Of a DNA stretch of 64,000 nt, positions 46,486-57,947 are shown piece after piece. This DNA is from Hofstenia miamia (taxonomy: Eukaryota > Xenacoelomorpha > Acoela > Hofsteniidae): positions 807,806-871,805 of the forward strand of contig CABFPE010000164.1 in NCBI GenBank assembly GCA_900660155.1, given 5' to 3'. The translations under genes were made by a program, and so were the position numbers. Each line of letters begins with the position of its first letter. The stretch's first letter is position 1. The notes below the pieces were generated by a model. The model was given only the letters and a program-made list of their open reading frames with translations, was not told the origin of the DNA and made no database searches.

Positions 46486-47386
46486 GGAGTGGCATTGGTG
46501 TATTGTGTGGCATTGTGATCAAGTGGTAAATGTAATTTAAAAGACACACTCAAAAGGCTTGCTTCACTCGCTTTTTTCAGTAAAGTAAATGATAGAATTA
46601 ATAATTCATTATGTTTTATTTTTAGATTATTAGGAATGGGTTTACCTATTAATTAATCTTTAGCTTCACAGCTAAAATAGCAATGTTAGTTGCTTCCTTA
46701 GTAGTACTATGAATGGGTTGCGTTTGCATTGACATCTCCATTTGATTGGACTTTATGTTTCTCACTGTTCATTATTCATGCTTAATTAATATTCTAAATT
46801 CGATATAAGATTTTTACATTATTACGAATGGGTTTAACTATTAAAATATCTTTATTATATCTTTAGCTTAACAGCTCAAATAGCAACATTAGTTGTTTCC
46901 TTAGTTGTACTATGAATGGGTTGAGTTTGCATTGACATGTCCATTTGATTGGTCTTGAGTAATTTCATCAAATATTAACTGATAAGGTGCAGGGGACTCA
47001 ACAGTGCTCACTCTCAGTAATTGTTGCCATTCTAGTTGTGTTTTTACAGCATAATGCATATTTGAAATGGTAAACCAAAAAAATAATTTGAGATTTTTCC
47101 AGACTCCTGGTTTTTCTTGAGCAATGTATTTGAGTATTTACTGCTTAGGAGCAAGGGTCTCATAAGAGATCTGACTCCCATTAATTGTTGCCAGACCAAT
47201 ACTTCAATGACTTTATAATCATTTTAAAAGTACTTAACATTTTGTAAAATAAGACCACACATAAAAATGGTTTTTTCATTCTAATCTATTCTATGTAATT
47301 AAAATTTCATTTCAAAGTCAAATTGGAGGAAGTGACACTAAGTCAACATTTTATTTTAAGCTATGCAAGTAGAATGCACTACCATT
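46486..47386. other. Non-coding stretch with a local tandem duplication
   Basis: Two ~135-bp diverged units (46622-46756 and 46820-46962) share TATGAATGGGTTG(C/A)GTTTGC, CATTGACAT and CATTTGATTGG. AATTGTTGCCA-type words recur at 47021 and 47187. No gene. Confidence 0.5.
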
Positions 47387-47936
47387 TGTAGCACCCACTA
47401 CCAATCATTGATGTAGGTTAAATGATTCTTTTAAACTATTGTTGCACATCAACCATGGGTAGGGATGTACTCATGGTAGCTATTTATTGTACATACTTCT
47501 GTTATCTTCCCTTAACTGAAATGACTCAATACTATTTAGGTACTCTGCCATCATAGCTCTGCTCTGTGAGTGGTGTATCTGTGGCCTCTGGCCGACTCCA
47601 ATCTCTGCATCATTTTGAAGAATTTACTTCAACAAATTCCAAATTGATTTACGCTCTATTTATAGTTAACTTTGAAAAAGTACCTGTCATTCGAAATTCA
47701 AATTTATGTCATCTGCCAAAATGGCTGAAAATAATAGAAGCAAATTCGCCCCCTTTGTTTTGTCAAAATTCGACAAGTACTAATTTGCTATATTATTACT
47801 TGGTTGCATTTTACAAAGATAATTCTATTAATTAAACTTAAATTGTTTTTCTAAATAATCATAATTCGATCTTAGTTTTGACTAATCATCTGATCTTCTT
47901 TCTTCATTAGCAGCATTTTCTTTGGATTATGCTACA
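47387..47936 (-). repeat. Solo LTR, copy 6, internally deleted
   Basis: Starts TGTAGCACCCACTACC and ends GGATTATGCTACA in plus orientation. CATT flanks both sides (47383-47386 and 47937-47940). About half of the LTR is missing after the GGCCTCTGGCC block. The promoter block is present in inverse (GCCAAAATGGCTGAAAATAA). Confidence 0.8.
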
Positions 47937-48978
47937 CATTTACTTTTGAATGAAATTTATTTAGTGTTTATATAGATAAGGAATGTTGCTTGAAATAGTT
48001 GTTAAAATATGGATATGCAGAAGCAAAATTCAAGATATGGTTATAACTTCAACTAAGAAAATCATTTTGATTAATTAATATTTCAGTTTTTGTAGTTTGG
48101 TCTAAAATTTTAACTTTTTACACTAAAATTATCTTATATATTTTTCTAGTGAGTCCCATTTTTTCTGTTTTTGCAAATTTGCAGTCAATCTTTTCCTTAA
48201 ATATATGCTGTTGAATAAAAATTTTAAAAACATGAAATTTCAAGATAAAAACTGTTGAATAAAAGTATATTTGTTTATGTATTCAAACAAAAATTAAAGA
48301 ATTTCTTGCTTTAACTATAAAAAAGACTTTGTTCAATGGGAGTAGAGATTTATTGCTGCTGTTAATCTAATTTGAATTTTTAAGCTGTATGTTATTACTT
48401 TCAAATGGAGTAAGCAAAATTTTTTGTTAAGTGATGGGTAATATGATTAATACTAATATTCAAAAAAGCTTCAAATACTTTTATTAGTCACTACGATTTA
48501 AATTAATAATTTGATATAAAATAAATTGTTTCAATGACATTCTTGAAATTGAATAAAAAATTGCAAATATATTCAGACTGCATTTCAATAATTTATTTAG
48601 AAACAAAATATTCATGAGATTGGATAGCATGCACATTCAACTTATAGGTCAAATGAACATGCTGATAATGATTAAAATGACAGTATAATTTTGTACTTAA
48701 GGCAGTCAGCAACTACCTAATTTAAATTAGGAATTTTGACCTCAGATGTCCTCTGTTGGATGAAATCTAAAAAAAAAGATTAGCAAAATAGTGAATAATA
48801 GTGATTAAATATGAATTTGCAAACAATGCATGAGTTAAAATTTTTATTATTAAGAGATCCATGATCCACTAAACTTTAAAATCAATGTAAGAGCATAAAA
48901 AGAGCAATAAGAAATATATAAATTTAAAATAAAGGAACATTAAAGATGTAGAAGTAATTTCCAGATATCCTTCAAAGT
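47937..48978. other. Non-coding AT-rich stretch
   Basis: Nothing recognisable. Confidence 0.5.
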
Positions 48979-48979
48979 N
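48979..48979. other. Assembly gap (single N)
   Basis: The right arm of the inverted repeat starts at the next base. Confidence 0.95.
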
Positions 48980-50262
48980 ATTAACTTGTTTTTCTCCTAA
49001 GTGTCATCCAATTTTCTTTTTTGCAAAATGTTTAGTATAATTTGGCAAGGTAAATTATCTTTCCACATCTACAGTTACTATGGGGCAACAAGCTCTGCTT
49101 CTTTGTTGCTGAGATTATCTAGCTCAGTTTTCAATATGCTCAGCAATCCTTAGTAGTATATATATGCCAGATAAATGATCTATCCATGTCTAGAGAATCT
49201 ACGGTGCATCCTTTAGTAATGAGATTCACTTCTTCAAAGCTGATGTTTTCCAACTCATTTGTATATATGCATCAATTAAATTTCAGGTTATATATCTAAT
49301 AATCTTTGTATAACACTATTTTAAAAAAAATCCAGGAGCAATTTACTACTTGTTAGAAAAAATAAAAATTTTTAATTTAAAAATTGTTGTTTGGAGAAGG
49401 CAATTCAAAAGTTTATTTGTAATGGAGTTTCTTATCCAAAATCTTGCCAGAATGACATGTACTTGGGTTTTCCCACTTTCTGGCATACTGTTTTTCAATA
49501 TTGTGGCTGTTTACATTATTCAAGGCAAAAGAAGAAGACGATGCCAGATCTAGCTGAAAATTTCTCAGATTTTGAGTTTGTGGTGGTAATATTGGGCAGC
49601 AATGATCTCAGCAGGGTGCTTAATGTCTAGAATTTTTGCTAGTGGAATCTTTGCTATATTGAAGGTTCTTCAACAGAGGAATGCTTTTGTCTGTTTTGCT
49701 TCATCCCCCCAGAGCTGACTTTGATTGCAGAGTGCGCAAGGCCAAGCTGATCAGGATTATTTCTGAAGCTGGTTTCCCAGCTTCTTTTTCAATGTCAGTT
49801 TGACGGAGTAGCTCAACACTACCTGATGGTGTTCATCTATCTCAATAAGGCTATCACAGCTTTAGATTTGTTGGCTTTTCTTCGCCAAGTTCTAAATATG
49901 ATATTGATTTTTAAGTTTGGGCAATACAGAAAGACTGGTTTCCAATACAATTTTGAACATTGAGTGAATTTTTGTTGAAATTGACAAAATTTAATACATT
50001 TCATCAAATTACTCTGAAATGAAAGCTCAAAGTAGAAATTTAATAGCAGAAATTAATTTAGAATCATGAAATTTAGGTAGATTGACATCTTTTCAAGAAA
50101 AATTCGCATTTGGAAGTCTTTCATAGAAATCAAAATTCTTAAATTTAGGGAAGATTGAATAATTCAATGAAGGACTCAGCTAAAGTTGTTAATGCGACAA
50201 ATATATAGAGATAAAAATCAGAGATAAACATTTTCATGTAATTTTAGACCTGCAAAATCTAG
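48980..50262 (-). repeat. Right arm of the ~1.28-kb inverted repeat
   Basis: Reverse complement of about 46485 down to 45204. Almost identical in its first kilobase, then increasingly diverged after about 50080. Confidence 0.8.
49391..49870 (+). pseudogene. SGNH-hydrolase-like remnant, copy 3
   Basis: Seventy-nine open codons hold the same protein as the left arm, including MPDLAENFSDFEFVVVILGS and NDLS. After a stop, FVCFASSPQS-like and LPDGVHLSQ (49818-49844) follow in shifted frames. The DxxH is at 49824-49835. The order and the ~200-bp distance between GSND and DGVH fit an SGNH fold. Remnant only. Confidence 0.5.
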
Positions 50263-50854
50263 ATACAATATTGGTTTTTCATTTTAAGAAGGCGTTAAAG
50301 TTAATTTTTAACAAAATTATGCAAATTTGAGTTTTCACATTTTTTTCATTGAATGACATTGAAAGTTCTTCTAAATTGATAAATTTAATGCCAGAAACAC
50401 ATTTGCTAGTCTTTAATCAACGTAGAAACATCAATCTTTACTGAGAAGTGGAAGTCTATGCTCCAAAAAATTGATATTATCAGAAACCTAGAAATCTCAG
50501 TATATTCAATAACCACAGCAAAATCTCAAAGAAATTGACAGAATGGATCACAGATATCAATAAAATGCAGTAAAATGTAAATGAATTTTCAAGGTTTATC
50601 CATAATATCCATTTTTATCATTCACAATATGCATTTAAAAAAACGCCGTTTTTTGCAAGTTTATAGGGTTGTCCTAATGTGAAGTGTACTTTTTTCAAAC
50701 AAAATTTTAAAGATTAATAATATTAAAAAGTAAAAGCAGATTTATAGACAGCTTTTTTCAAAAAAAATCACTATAATTTTTAAAAAATTACTAACCCATC
50801 CTATAATATTCACATCTAAAACAGAAAAATTCCAATTATGGGCAGTTGAAAGGA
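50030..50854 (+). repeat. 825-bp duplicated segment, copy 1 (contig end)
   Basis: Repeated with the same length after the N at 50855. I found one substitution (CAGCTAAAG against CAGCCAAAG). Typical of two unmerged overlapping contig ends. Confidence 0.92.
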
Positions 50855-50855
50855 N
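50855..50855. other. Assembly gap (single N)
   Basis: Lies exactly between the two 825-bp copies. Confidence 0.95.
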
Positions 50856-51680
50856 AAGTAGAAATTTAATAGCAGAAATTAATTTAGAATCATGAAATTT
50901 AGGTAGATTGACATCTTTTCAAGAAAAATTCGCATTTGGAAGTCTTTCATAGAAATCAAAATTCTTAAATTTAGGGAAGATTGAATAATTCAATGAAGGA
51001 CTCAGCCAAAGTTGTTAATGCGACAAATATATAGAGATAAAAATCAGAGATAAACATTTTCATGTAATTTTAGACCTGCAAAATCTAGATACAATATTGG
51101 TTTTTCATTTTAAGAAGGCGTTAAAGTTAATTTTTAACAAAATTATGCAAATTTGAGTTTTCACATTTTTTTCATTGAATGACATTGAAAGTTCTTCTAA
51201 ATTGATAAATTTAATGCCAGAAACACATTTGCTAGTCTTTAATCAACGTAGAAACATCAATCTTTACTGAGAAGTGGAAGTCTATGCTCCAAAAAATTGA
51301 TATTATCAGAAACCTAGAAATCTCAGTATATTCAATAACCACAGCAAAATCTCAAAGAAATTGACAGAATGGATCACAGATATCAATAAAATGCAGTAAA
51401 ATGTAAATGAATTTTCAAGGTTTATCCATAATATCCATTTTTATCATTCACAATATGCATTTAAAAAAACGCCGTTTTTTGCAAGTTTATAGGGTTGTCC
51501 TAATGTGAAGTGTACTTTTTTCAAACAAAATTTTAAAGATTAATAATATTAAAAAGTAAAAGCAGATTTATAGACAGCTTTTTTCAAAAAAAATCACTAT
51601 AATTTTTAAAAAATTACTAACCCATCCTATAATATTCACATCTAAAACAGAAAAATTCCAATTATGGGCAGTTGAAAGGA
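50856..51680 (+). repeat. 825-bp duplicated segment, copy 2
   Basis: Second version of 50030-50854, continuing into unique sequence at 51681. Confidence 0.92.
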
Positions 51681-52472
51681 AATTTTGGGAAAATTGTTTT
51701 TGAATGTTATTTCTTATAATACTGCAAAAATTTCAAAGTAAAAATTTCCATATTTTAAATTTTTAATTTTGAGAAAAATGTTTTTTTAGTTGAAATATTC
51801 AAAACTTTCCATAATGGGACAGGAGTAAAAAAATCGGAATCTCTTTTCAAAACTGCGCATTTTGGTGTAAAAATCTTGTTCATAGCATCATTATATCAAA
51901 AGTTAAAGAAAATATTTTTTCTAAAAAATTACCCCAGGTCTGGCCTGCCTAGCTCAGCCAATATTTATCTTAGAGCTAAACTTACTGAGAAGCAATTTTT
52001 TTAAGTGCAATTTTCTACTTAAAAATTCAAATGGAGCTGTGATATTTTGAAAATTTTTGTTGCTATAGCCTTCTAAAGTTAAGGTACAATATCTAAAAGT
52101 CAACCTGGGTTTTCAAAAAATTTTTTTTTAGAAAAATCTATCGTAGTTTGAAATTTTTGACTTGAAAATTCAAATCATTTTGCTAAAAATTGAGCTCACT
52201 ATAGAGAAAAAACGAAAAATTTTTTTCTAAAAACATTATTTTTCAAGTAAATGATATAAAAAATTTACAATTTCTACCTAATTAAAAAATTTTTATTAAC
52301 TACTGATGTTGGGAATTTAAATTAGCTTTTAATTTTCAAATTCCATTGCCAATTTTTTCTGTGAGCTCTTTCTAAATATCATAAGTGAGGGCAAAAAAAT
52401 TATTTTCTTGTTAGAGGGCCAGTAAATGGCTGAAAATCTTCAGCTTGCAGAGCTCTAAAAGCCTGAAAAATT
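51681..52472. other. Non-coding AT-rich stretch
   Basis: Low-complexity T/A-rich sequence; no gene recognised. Confidence 0.5.
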
Positions 52473-52800
52473 TCATGGTGATGCATGAGAATCATTAAGA
52501 TGTAAATAATGTGGAAGCCAATTGATGCTGAATAATTTCATGAGGAATATTGCAGAAGTTTTAGAAAAATATCCACAAACAATAATAAAAGAAAAAAACA
52601 CTACTAATACCAAATTAGAGTAGACTGCATTTAAAATATAAAGGTAAAGCACCATAATTGAGTGAGCAATGATGTATACAGTATACATTGCATGCACTAT
52701 GCATACAAGAATAGAGAGAGTCCTTAAAATGTAAAATATGTTTATGCTGATTTGTGTAAGTAAGCAGGCATTAAATAAAAAAAATCAGAGGAATATTGAA
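52473..52800 (-). pseudogene. Partial tandem duplicate of the membrane-protein last exon
   Basis: Read on the minus strand, a decayed match to the adjacent exon: FFNIPLIFF, ACLLTQISINIFYILRTL, VYIIAHSIMVLYLYILNAVY, then a different tail. Only the C-terminal two thirds of the exon is present, with an interrupted frame near 52770. It lies immediately downstream of copy 2's stop. Confidence 0.55.
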
Positions 52801-52810
52801 GAAATTTTTT

Positions 52811-53147
52811 TTATTTGTTGAGCTTTAGAAAAATATCCAAAAGCAAAAATAAAAGAAAAATGCACCCTGCTGAGAAAAAATTTAAGTAGACTGCATATAT
52901 AATAGGATGAAAAATTGTGTATACAATAAAAGAGGCAAGCATTCCACACACATTGAACATGACAATAATTAAAGTGTAAAAAATGCTGATGCCAATTGGT
53001 GTGTTAAGTAAGCACTGAGGTAGATTAAAGAAGTTTTTCAGTCGTTGATCCTCAGAAAAATATAATTTCTCTGAAGAAAAATAAACAAATAACAGCCAAA
53101 GAACTGAGCCCAAACTGCTGCATATCAAACAAGGCAATAAGCTTAAC
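52811..53147 (-). CDS. Unrecognised multi-pass membrane protein, copy 2, last exon
   Basis: The exon begins after the acceptor GTTAATTTAG with one base completing an Arg codon, then encodes 111 residues. It starts LSLLPCLICSSLGSVLWLLF, followed by the loop SSEKLYFSEDQRLKNFFNLP, then ISIFYTLIIVMFNVCGMLAS, and ends near SAGCIFLLFLLLDIFLKLNK. Compared with copy 1 the protein stops about 39 residues earlier. Acceptor, phase and the SCLICSSLGSVLW core are shared. Membrane location is inferred from hydrophobic segments. No family recognised. Confidence 0.6.
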
Positions 53148-54220
53148 CTAAATTAACATAGTTAAAGTAATACATTTAAAATGAAATTCACTATTCATAT
53201 AAATCCTAGCTACCATATTTCTCAAGCATTTGTTCAAAATAGGGGCTGTGATTATTACATATTGGCAGATGATCAAGTGATACAATTGATAGATTTTTTT
53301 ACTAAGCTCACACATTTGAATTCTGCAGTTTTCATGTGATCCTACGTTGAGTTAAGAAAAAGACAAAAGAAATTGAGTACAATAAAAGTTCATGCTAGAC
53401 CTCTACTGACCTTGGTGTAGATGACCACTGATTTTGTTAATAGATTGCAAGCAACAAAATGCATGGAAAAAAATTACTGCCTATGGCTGTATTGAAAAAA
53501 AGTATTTTTTCCACTGACTTAAAGATGTTACGGGGGTTTTAATAACAGGCATATGCACCAATTGTATTCAACCAAATGCACCAAGGGTCCACAATATGAC
53601 TGGCAGAATTAAACAGCTATTTTTGGAGATATGGTAGGCATCATAGGAATTTTCCACTCCTGAAATGAAGCAGTGGTGAATACTGCTTTATTGTACTTCT
53701 AGATGAATTGTGAATGTAAGATATTTTCAATATGATATGATCCATCAAAATTAGAATTTATTGTTTTAATTAGATGTAGCATTCTTCAATATGCATGGGT
53801 AATAGAATGATTCTGTAATTTAAAAATCCAAATCCATCCTTTTAAGGTAAATCAAATACTTGTAAATCTTTATAATCTTTAAAAAATTTGAAATAATATA
53901 AGAAATAGAGAAAATACATTTCTTGCATCATTTTATATGGCAATGCATTATAGCTTATTAATGTTTATTAATTAAGCTGTCAATAGAAAATTTTGTTTTG
54001 TATTTTCATTTCAGCGCAGAAGACTGCATGATAGTCAAAGTATTACAAGCTCCACATTATACCAGATGAAAACATCATTCAACTAAAAAACTACCCATAA
54101 ATAATTTTAATTTTAAGTACATGTGAATTGTGATGGCATTATATTGCACTAAACATTGATAAATGCATATAAATATTTTGTAAAATTCTTAAAAATTCAT
54201 AGTTATTTTAAGTAAATGAC
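53148..54220 (-). other. Putative intron of membrane-protein copy 2
   Basis: A 1073-bp phase-2 intron between the donor ATGAG/GTCATT and acceptor TTAATTTAG. Partly alignable with the copy-1 intron. Confidence 0.55.
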
Positions 54221-54537
54221 CTCATTGAAAGTAGCACTGAAAATGTTGATGGGATCATTCCAATATCAAAAGCCTTTGAAAGCTGAATGCTTCCCTGTTC
54301 TCTAAACCTATAGTTGTAAAGCATAGTGAAAAACACTGTAGTAATGACCAAGTTTAAAACAAAATGCAGAATGCAATTACAAGACAACAGCAGCAAAAAC
54401 CATAAATAACTATTCAAAGCAACATAAGTGTTGTTGTCAGAAAAAATCAAAATGACAAGAGTTGATGGAATGCTTCCAAAAGATCCACCTAATACACAAT
54501 AAAAGTTGTCTTTATTGATTTGCATCATTAGCTTGCA
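54221..54537 (-). CDS. Unrecognised multi-pass membrane protein, copy 2, penultimate exon
   Basis: The exon opens in phase 0 after TATTTTTAG and ends in phase 2, as in copy 1. It encodes 105 complete codons, with ATG ATG at the fourth and fifth codons as a possible start (MMQINKDNFYCVLGG). Then come GSIPSTLVILIFSDNNTYVA, LNSYLWFLLLLSCNCILHF, VLNLVITTVFFTMLYNYRF and IGMIPSTFSVLLSMR. With the last exon this gives a 217-residue product with about six hydrophobic segments. Function unknown; probably a small multi-pass membrane protein of a lineage-restricted family. Confidence 0.6.
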
Positions 54538-56104
54538 CTAAAAATACAATAAAATTTAACATATTAAATTTTATAAATAAAAGCCTTGTATGTATAAGTA
54601 TATACATAAATCCATGATTGTTAGACATTTCTAGATTAATGTAATATACTTAGCATTGCTACTATGCAATGGAAGTCAGAATAAAGATTTTGAAAAATAA
54701 TTTTCACAGAAATGATTTTTAATGACATTTTACTGATTAAATTCCATGGTTGTAAAGGATTTTTGCTAGAATCACACTGAATATAACTTAATAATTTCAC
54801 TTAGGGTATGCTTTGTTCATGATGTGAACATATTAACATTATAAGAGATGTTAATGATTATTTTTCATTGGGTCTGAATTTATTTACCATAGACAACAAA
54901 ATGATAAAAATGTACATTGTAGGGGTCTAAAGCTGCTCTTATATATTTGGTCATATTTTTCACAAGATATTTGTTATAGAATTCAAGTTTTGAATTTTAT
55001 TTTTGCTTCACTACAAATGCTTCAATTTTGTCGAAAATTTCGTTGGAACATTTTACCTTCTCCTGGAAAGGGCAACAAATTTAAATGATTAGTGCAACAT
55101 ATAAAATAGTATATATATATATATATATATATAAATATATATTTCAAATGTTCCTTTTTTATGAAAATTGACAGAACTCAAATTTTCATCAGCAGGCAAT
55201 GGATTTCATTGATTTCAATCTGCCTATCTCATCGCAGATTTCATTTGGACCAGAGTGCTATGGTCAGAGTGATATATTAAATAGATAATGAAAAAAATTG
55301 TCATTCTCATATTGGTTGACTAATTTGCAGCATTCAATCTATTGCTGCATGATATTCTTTTTAGAATCACTCATGGGCAAGGAATTTGCAATTTCTTCAC
55401 CAAGAGCAGTCAGTTCTCTAGAGCTCGTTGTACTAAATTCACTACACTCAGAAGCATTCACTGATGATGCGTCACATATGAAATTATTAGTGCAATTCAA
55501 TGCACTCACTAAGCAATAACCATAGATAACTATTCATGGCTAACCAAAGTATAAATGAGATTATCACAAACAGATCAATTCTTTAATGGCTGTTAGGCAG
55601 TTGTATTCACCAATAGTGTTCAACCAAATACACCAAGTTGTGCATAATGTGGCTAAGAAAAGATGAAAGGCAGATTAATGTCAGCAGATCTGGTCAACCA
55701 AGAATCCACATCATGGAAGATTGTAGAATGATTTAAGCAGACATGGAATTGCTTGATATTGGGATAATATAAACTCATCCTTTTTATGTGGAAATACAAT
55801 GTAAAATATTGACGAAATTCATGGCACAAATAGGGAGAAACTGATAAAAAAGTAAAAGGCTTAAAGAAGTTGTCAATAAGTTAAATATTCAATTCAGTTC
55901 AGAAGACTGCATAATAGTCAAGCTTTTACAAAGTCTTCATAATACCAGACAAAAGCTTCACTCAACTAAAAACTTATTCACATGTAATTTCGATTTTAAT
56001 TACATGTGAATTGTGATGACATTAAAATGGAGTAAATATTGATATATGCATATAAATATTTTGTTAAAATTATTGAAAATTCATAGTTATTTTAAGTAAA
56101 TGAC
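54538..56104. other. Duplicated flanking region of the membrane-gene copies
   Basis: 55140-55385 aligns with 56775-57045 (for example TCATATTGGTTGACTAATTTGCAG, quoted in part: TTGGTTGACTAATTTGCAG). 55580-55830 aligns with 19030-19280. A TA microsatellite lies at 55108-55131. These show that gene copies 2 and 3 arose with their flanks. No safe exon placed. Confidence 0.45.
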
Positions 56105-56430
56105 CTCATTGAAAGTAGCACGGAAAACGTTGATGGGATCATTCCAATATCAAAAACCTTTGAAAGCCGAATGCTTCCCTGTTCTCTAAACCTATAGTTG
56201 TAAAGAATAGTGAAAAGAACTGTAGTAATGACCAAGTTTAGAAAAAAAATGCAGAATGCAATTACAAGACAGTCACAGCAATGACCATAGATAACTATTC
56301 AATGCAGCAGAAGTATTGTAGTCAGAAGAAATCAAGATGAAAAGAGTTGTTTGAATGCTTCCAAGAGATATATAATATGAAAGTTCTCTTCTGGAATAAG
56401 ATACTCTATGATTTGAATCATTGGCTTGAC
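56105..56430 (-). pseudogene. Membrane-protein penultimate exon, copy 3, decayed
   Basis: Same acceptor (GTATTTTAG) and donor (ATGAG/GTCATT) as copies 1 and 2. SLGSIQTTLFILISSDYNTS, AALNSYLWSLL and LSCNCILHFF are readable, but a frameshift precedes GSIQ and a TGA interrupts after SLL. No last exon was found with it. A dead third copy. Confidence 0.65.
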
Positions 56431-57089
56431 CTAAAATACATTCAAAGCTGACAAATTAAGATTATCAATAAAGGGATTGCATGTGTAAGTACATAAATGA
56501 ATCTGTGAATGATAGACTTTTTTAGATCATTTTATATAATTATCTACATTGCTGTTGCATGAAATTTGGAATTATGATTTTGAAAAATAATTTCACAGAA
56601 ATAATATATAACATTTTACTGATTTAATTCTATGGTTATAATGCATTTTGACTAAAGTCACAGTAAATACAAATAGATAATTTCCCTTCACATAATGGTA
56701 TAAGATATGAATTTATGATCATTCCAAGTTTTAGCTCAGCATTCACATAAAATAGTCATTATTTTGAAATATTTATATACATATTTCAAATCTTCCTTTC
56801 ATAAGAAAATTGATACAATTCATTGTTCATCAGCATGTAATGGATTTCATTGACTTGCACGGCTATATTCATGACTTGCATTCTGCTTATCCCATCACAG
56901 ACTTCATTCAGTTCAAACTGATATTGTCACAGTGATCTATTATATGAATCATGCACAAAATTGTAGTTCTCATATTGGTTGACTAATTTGCAGCTTTTGA
57001 CCTATTGCACCATGTTATTCATTTTAGAATCCTTCATAGATAGGGAATTCCTAAAGTATAACAAATTATCTTATTAAGTGGTTTCAATC

Positions 57090-57370
57090 AGTTTTCGTAA
57101 ATTGAGAGATTGGAATTGATTTACCTGCTGGTCTTGGGGTACCTCAAGTCCCCATATTGAACTTATTGTTGTATATTCTATTCCCATGGATTGCAGCAGA
57201 ATACTTTAAGACCATTAAATGGCAACATCATCTATATGCAGACGATATGCAACCATATTGAACATTTGAAGCTGATTCTGTCAGATTGAAACACCCTGAT
57301 TCTGTTGGTGATTTTTCAGTATGCTTCATTTAAAAATCACACCTTGAGAGACGAAAGTTGTACTCATGGG
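57090..57370 (+). pseudogene. LINE reverse transcriptase fragment (CR1/Jockey-like)
   Basis: GLGVPQVPILNLLLYILFPW corresponds to the GVPQGSxLGPLLF block, and WQHHLYADDMQPY to the catalytic YADDTQLY block (57235-57246, both aspartates present). After a frameshift, MLHLKITP and ETKVVLMG match the block NxxKxxxxKTxxxLxG. The fragment ends at an N (57371). Confidence 0.75.
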
Positions 57371-57371
57371 N
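57371..57371. other. Assembly gap (single N)
   Basis: Interrupts the LINE fragment. Confidence 0.9.
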
Positions 57372-57621
57372 TTTGGTTAAAAATCCTATCAACAATTTTT
57401 TCAACTCTAATGCAATATGTTACAACATTGCTGTGAAGTTTATTTGTGTACGAAATAATAGCTCATTTTTTTGTTTGATTTTGCAAAGAATTTGGCAATT
57501 GAAAATCTTTAACTGTGCAGTTATCTCTGAAATTACTCCCCATTGAGATTCACTCATAGCTCAAAACACGTTACAGTCTTGCTGTCTGCCACAATGTACA
57601 TATTCCAGTGCGTTCACTTAC

Positions 57622-57788
57622 TTTTTTGCGCAAAGCATTCTGTGGAGACGTTACTCAGAAACATCTGTATACAGGTTGCCTTACTGGGAGGTTTTGGGCG
57701 CATTGCCATTTGGGTTCCCTTTACAAGCCAAGTTGTTTTTGCACCATTGTATTGGTTCATAGTCTCACTAATCTCGTTGTCCTTGATG
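57622..57788 (-). CDS. Putative internal exon of an unrecognised host gene
   Basis: On the minus strand the stretch is bordered by a pyrimidine-rich acceptor (TTTTTTTGTATGTATAG) and a strong donor (GTAAGTG). It encodes 55 codons without a stop: IKDNEISETMNQYNGAKTTW, LVKGTQMAMRPKPPSKATCI, QMFLSNVSTECFAQK. Base composition is clearly less AT-rich than the neighbourhood, and the residue use looks protein-like (MRPKPPSK, CIQMF). Neighbouring exons were not found. The opposite strand has a longer but hydrophobic, less convincing frame. I do not recognise the protein. Confidence 0.45.
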
Positions 57789-57947
57789 CTATACATACAA
57801 AAAAATTTATGCAAAAAATGCTTAACTCCTAAGTTTAAAAAATTTTTACTAAATAATTTTGTTGAGGTATTACAAGAACATTGGTTATGCTTCTACGAAA
57901 TTATAAAGTTTTTTAATTCTATGCATTGCAATATTAGATTAATGTGA

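Noticed and set aside
57543-57947. A 134-residue plus-strand hydrophobic frame
   Set aside because: The minus strand has better splice signals and composition, and the plus frame shows no known motif.
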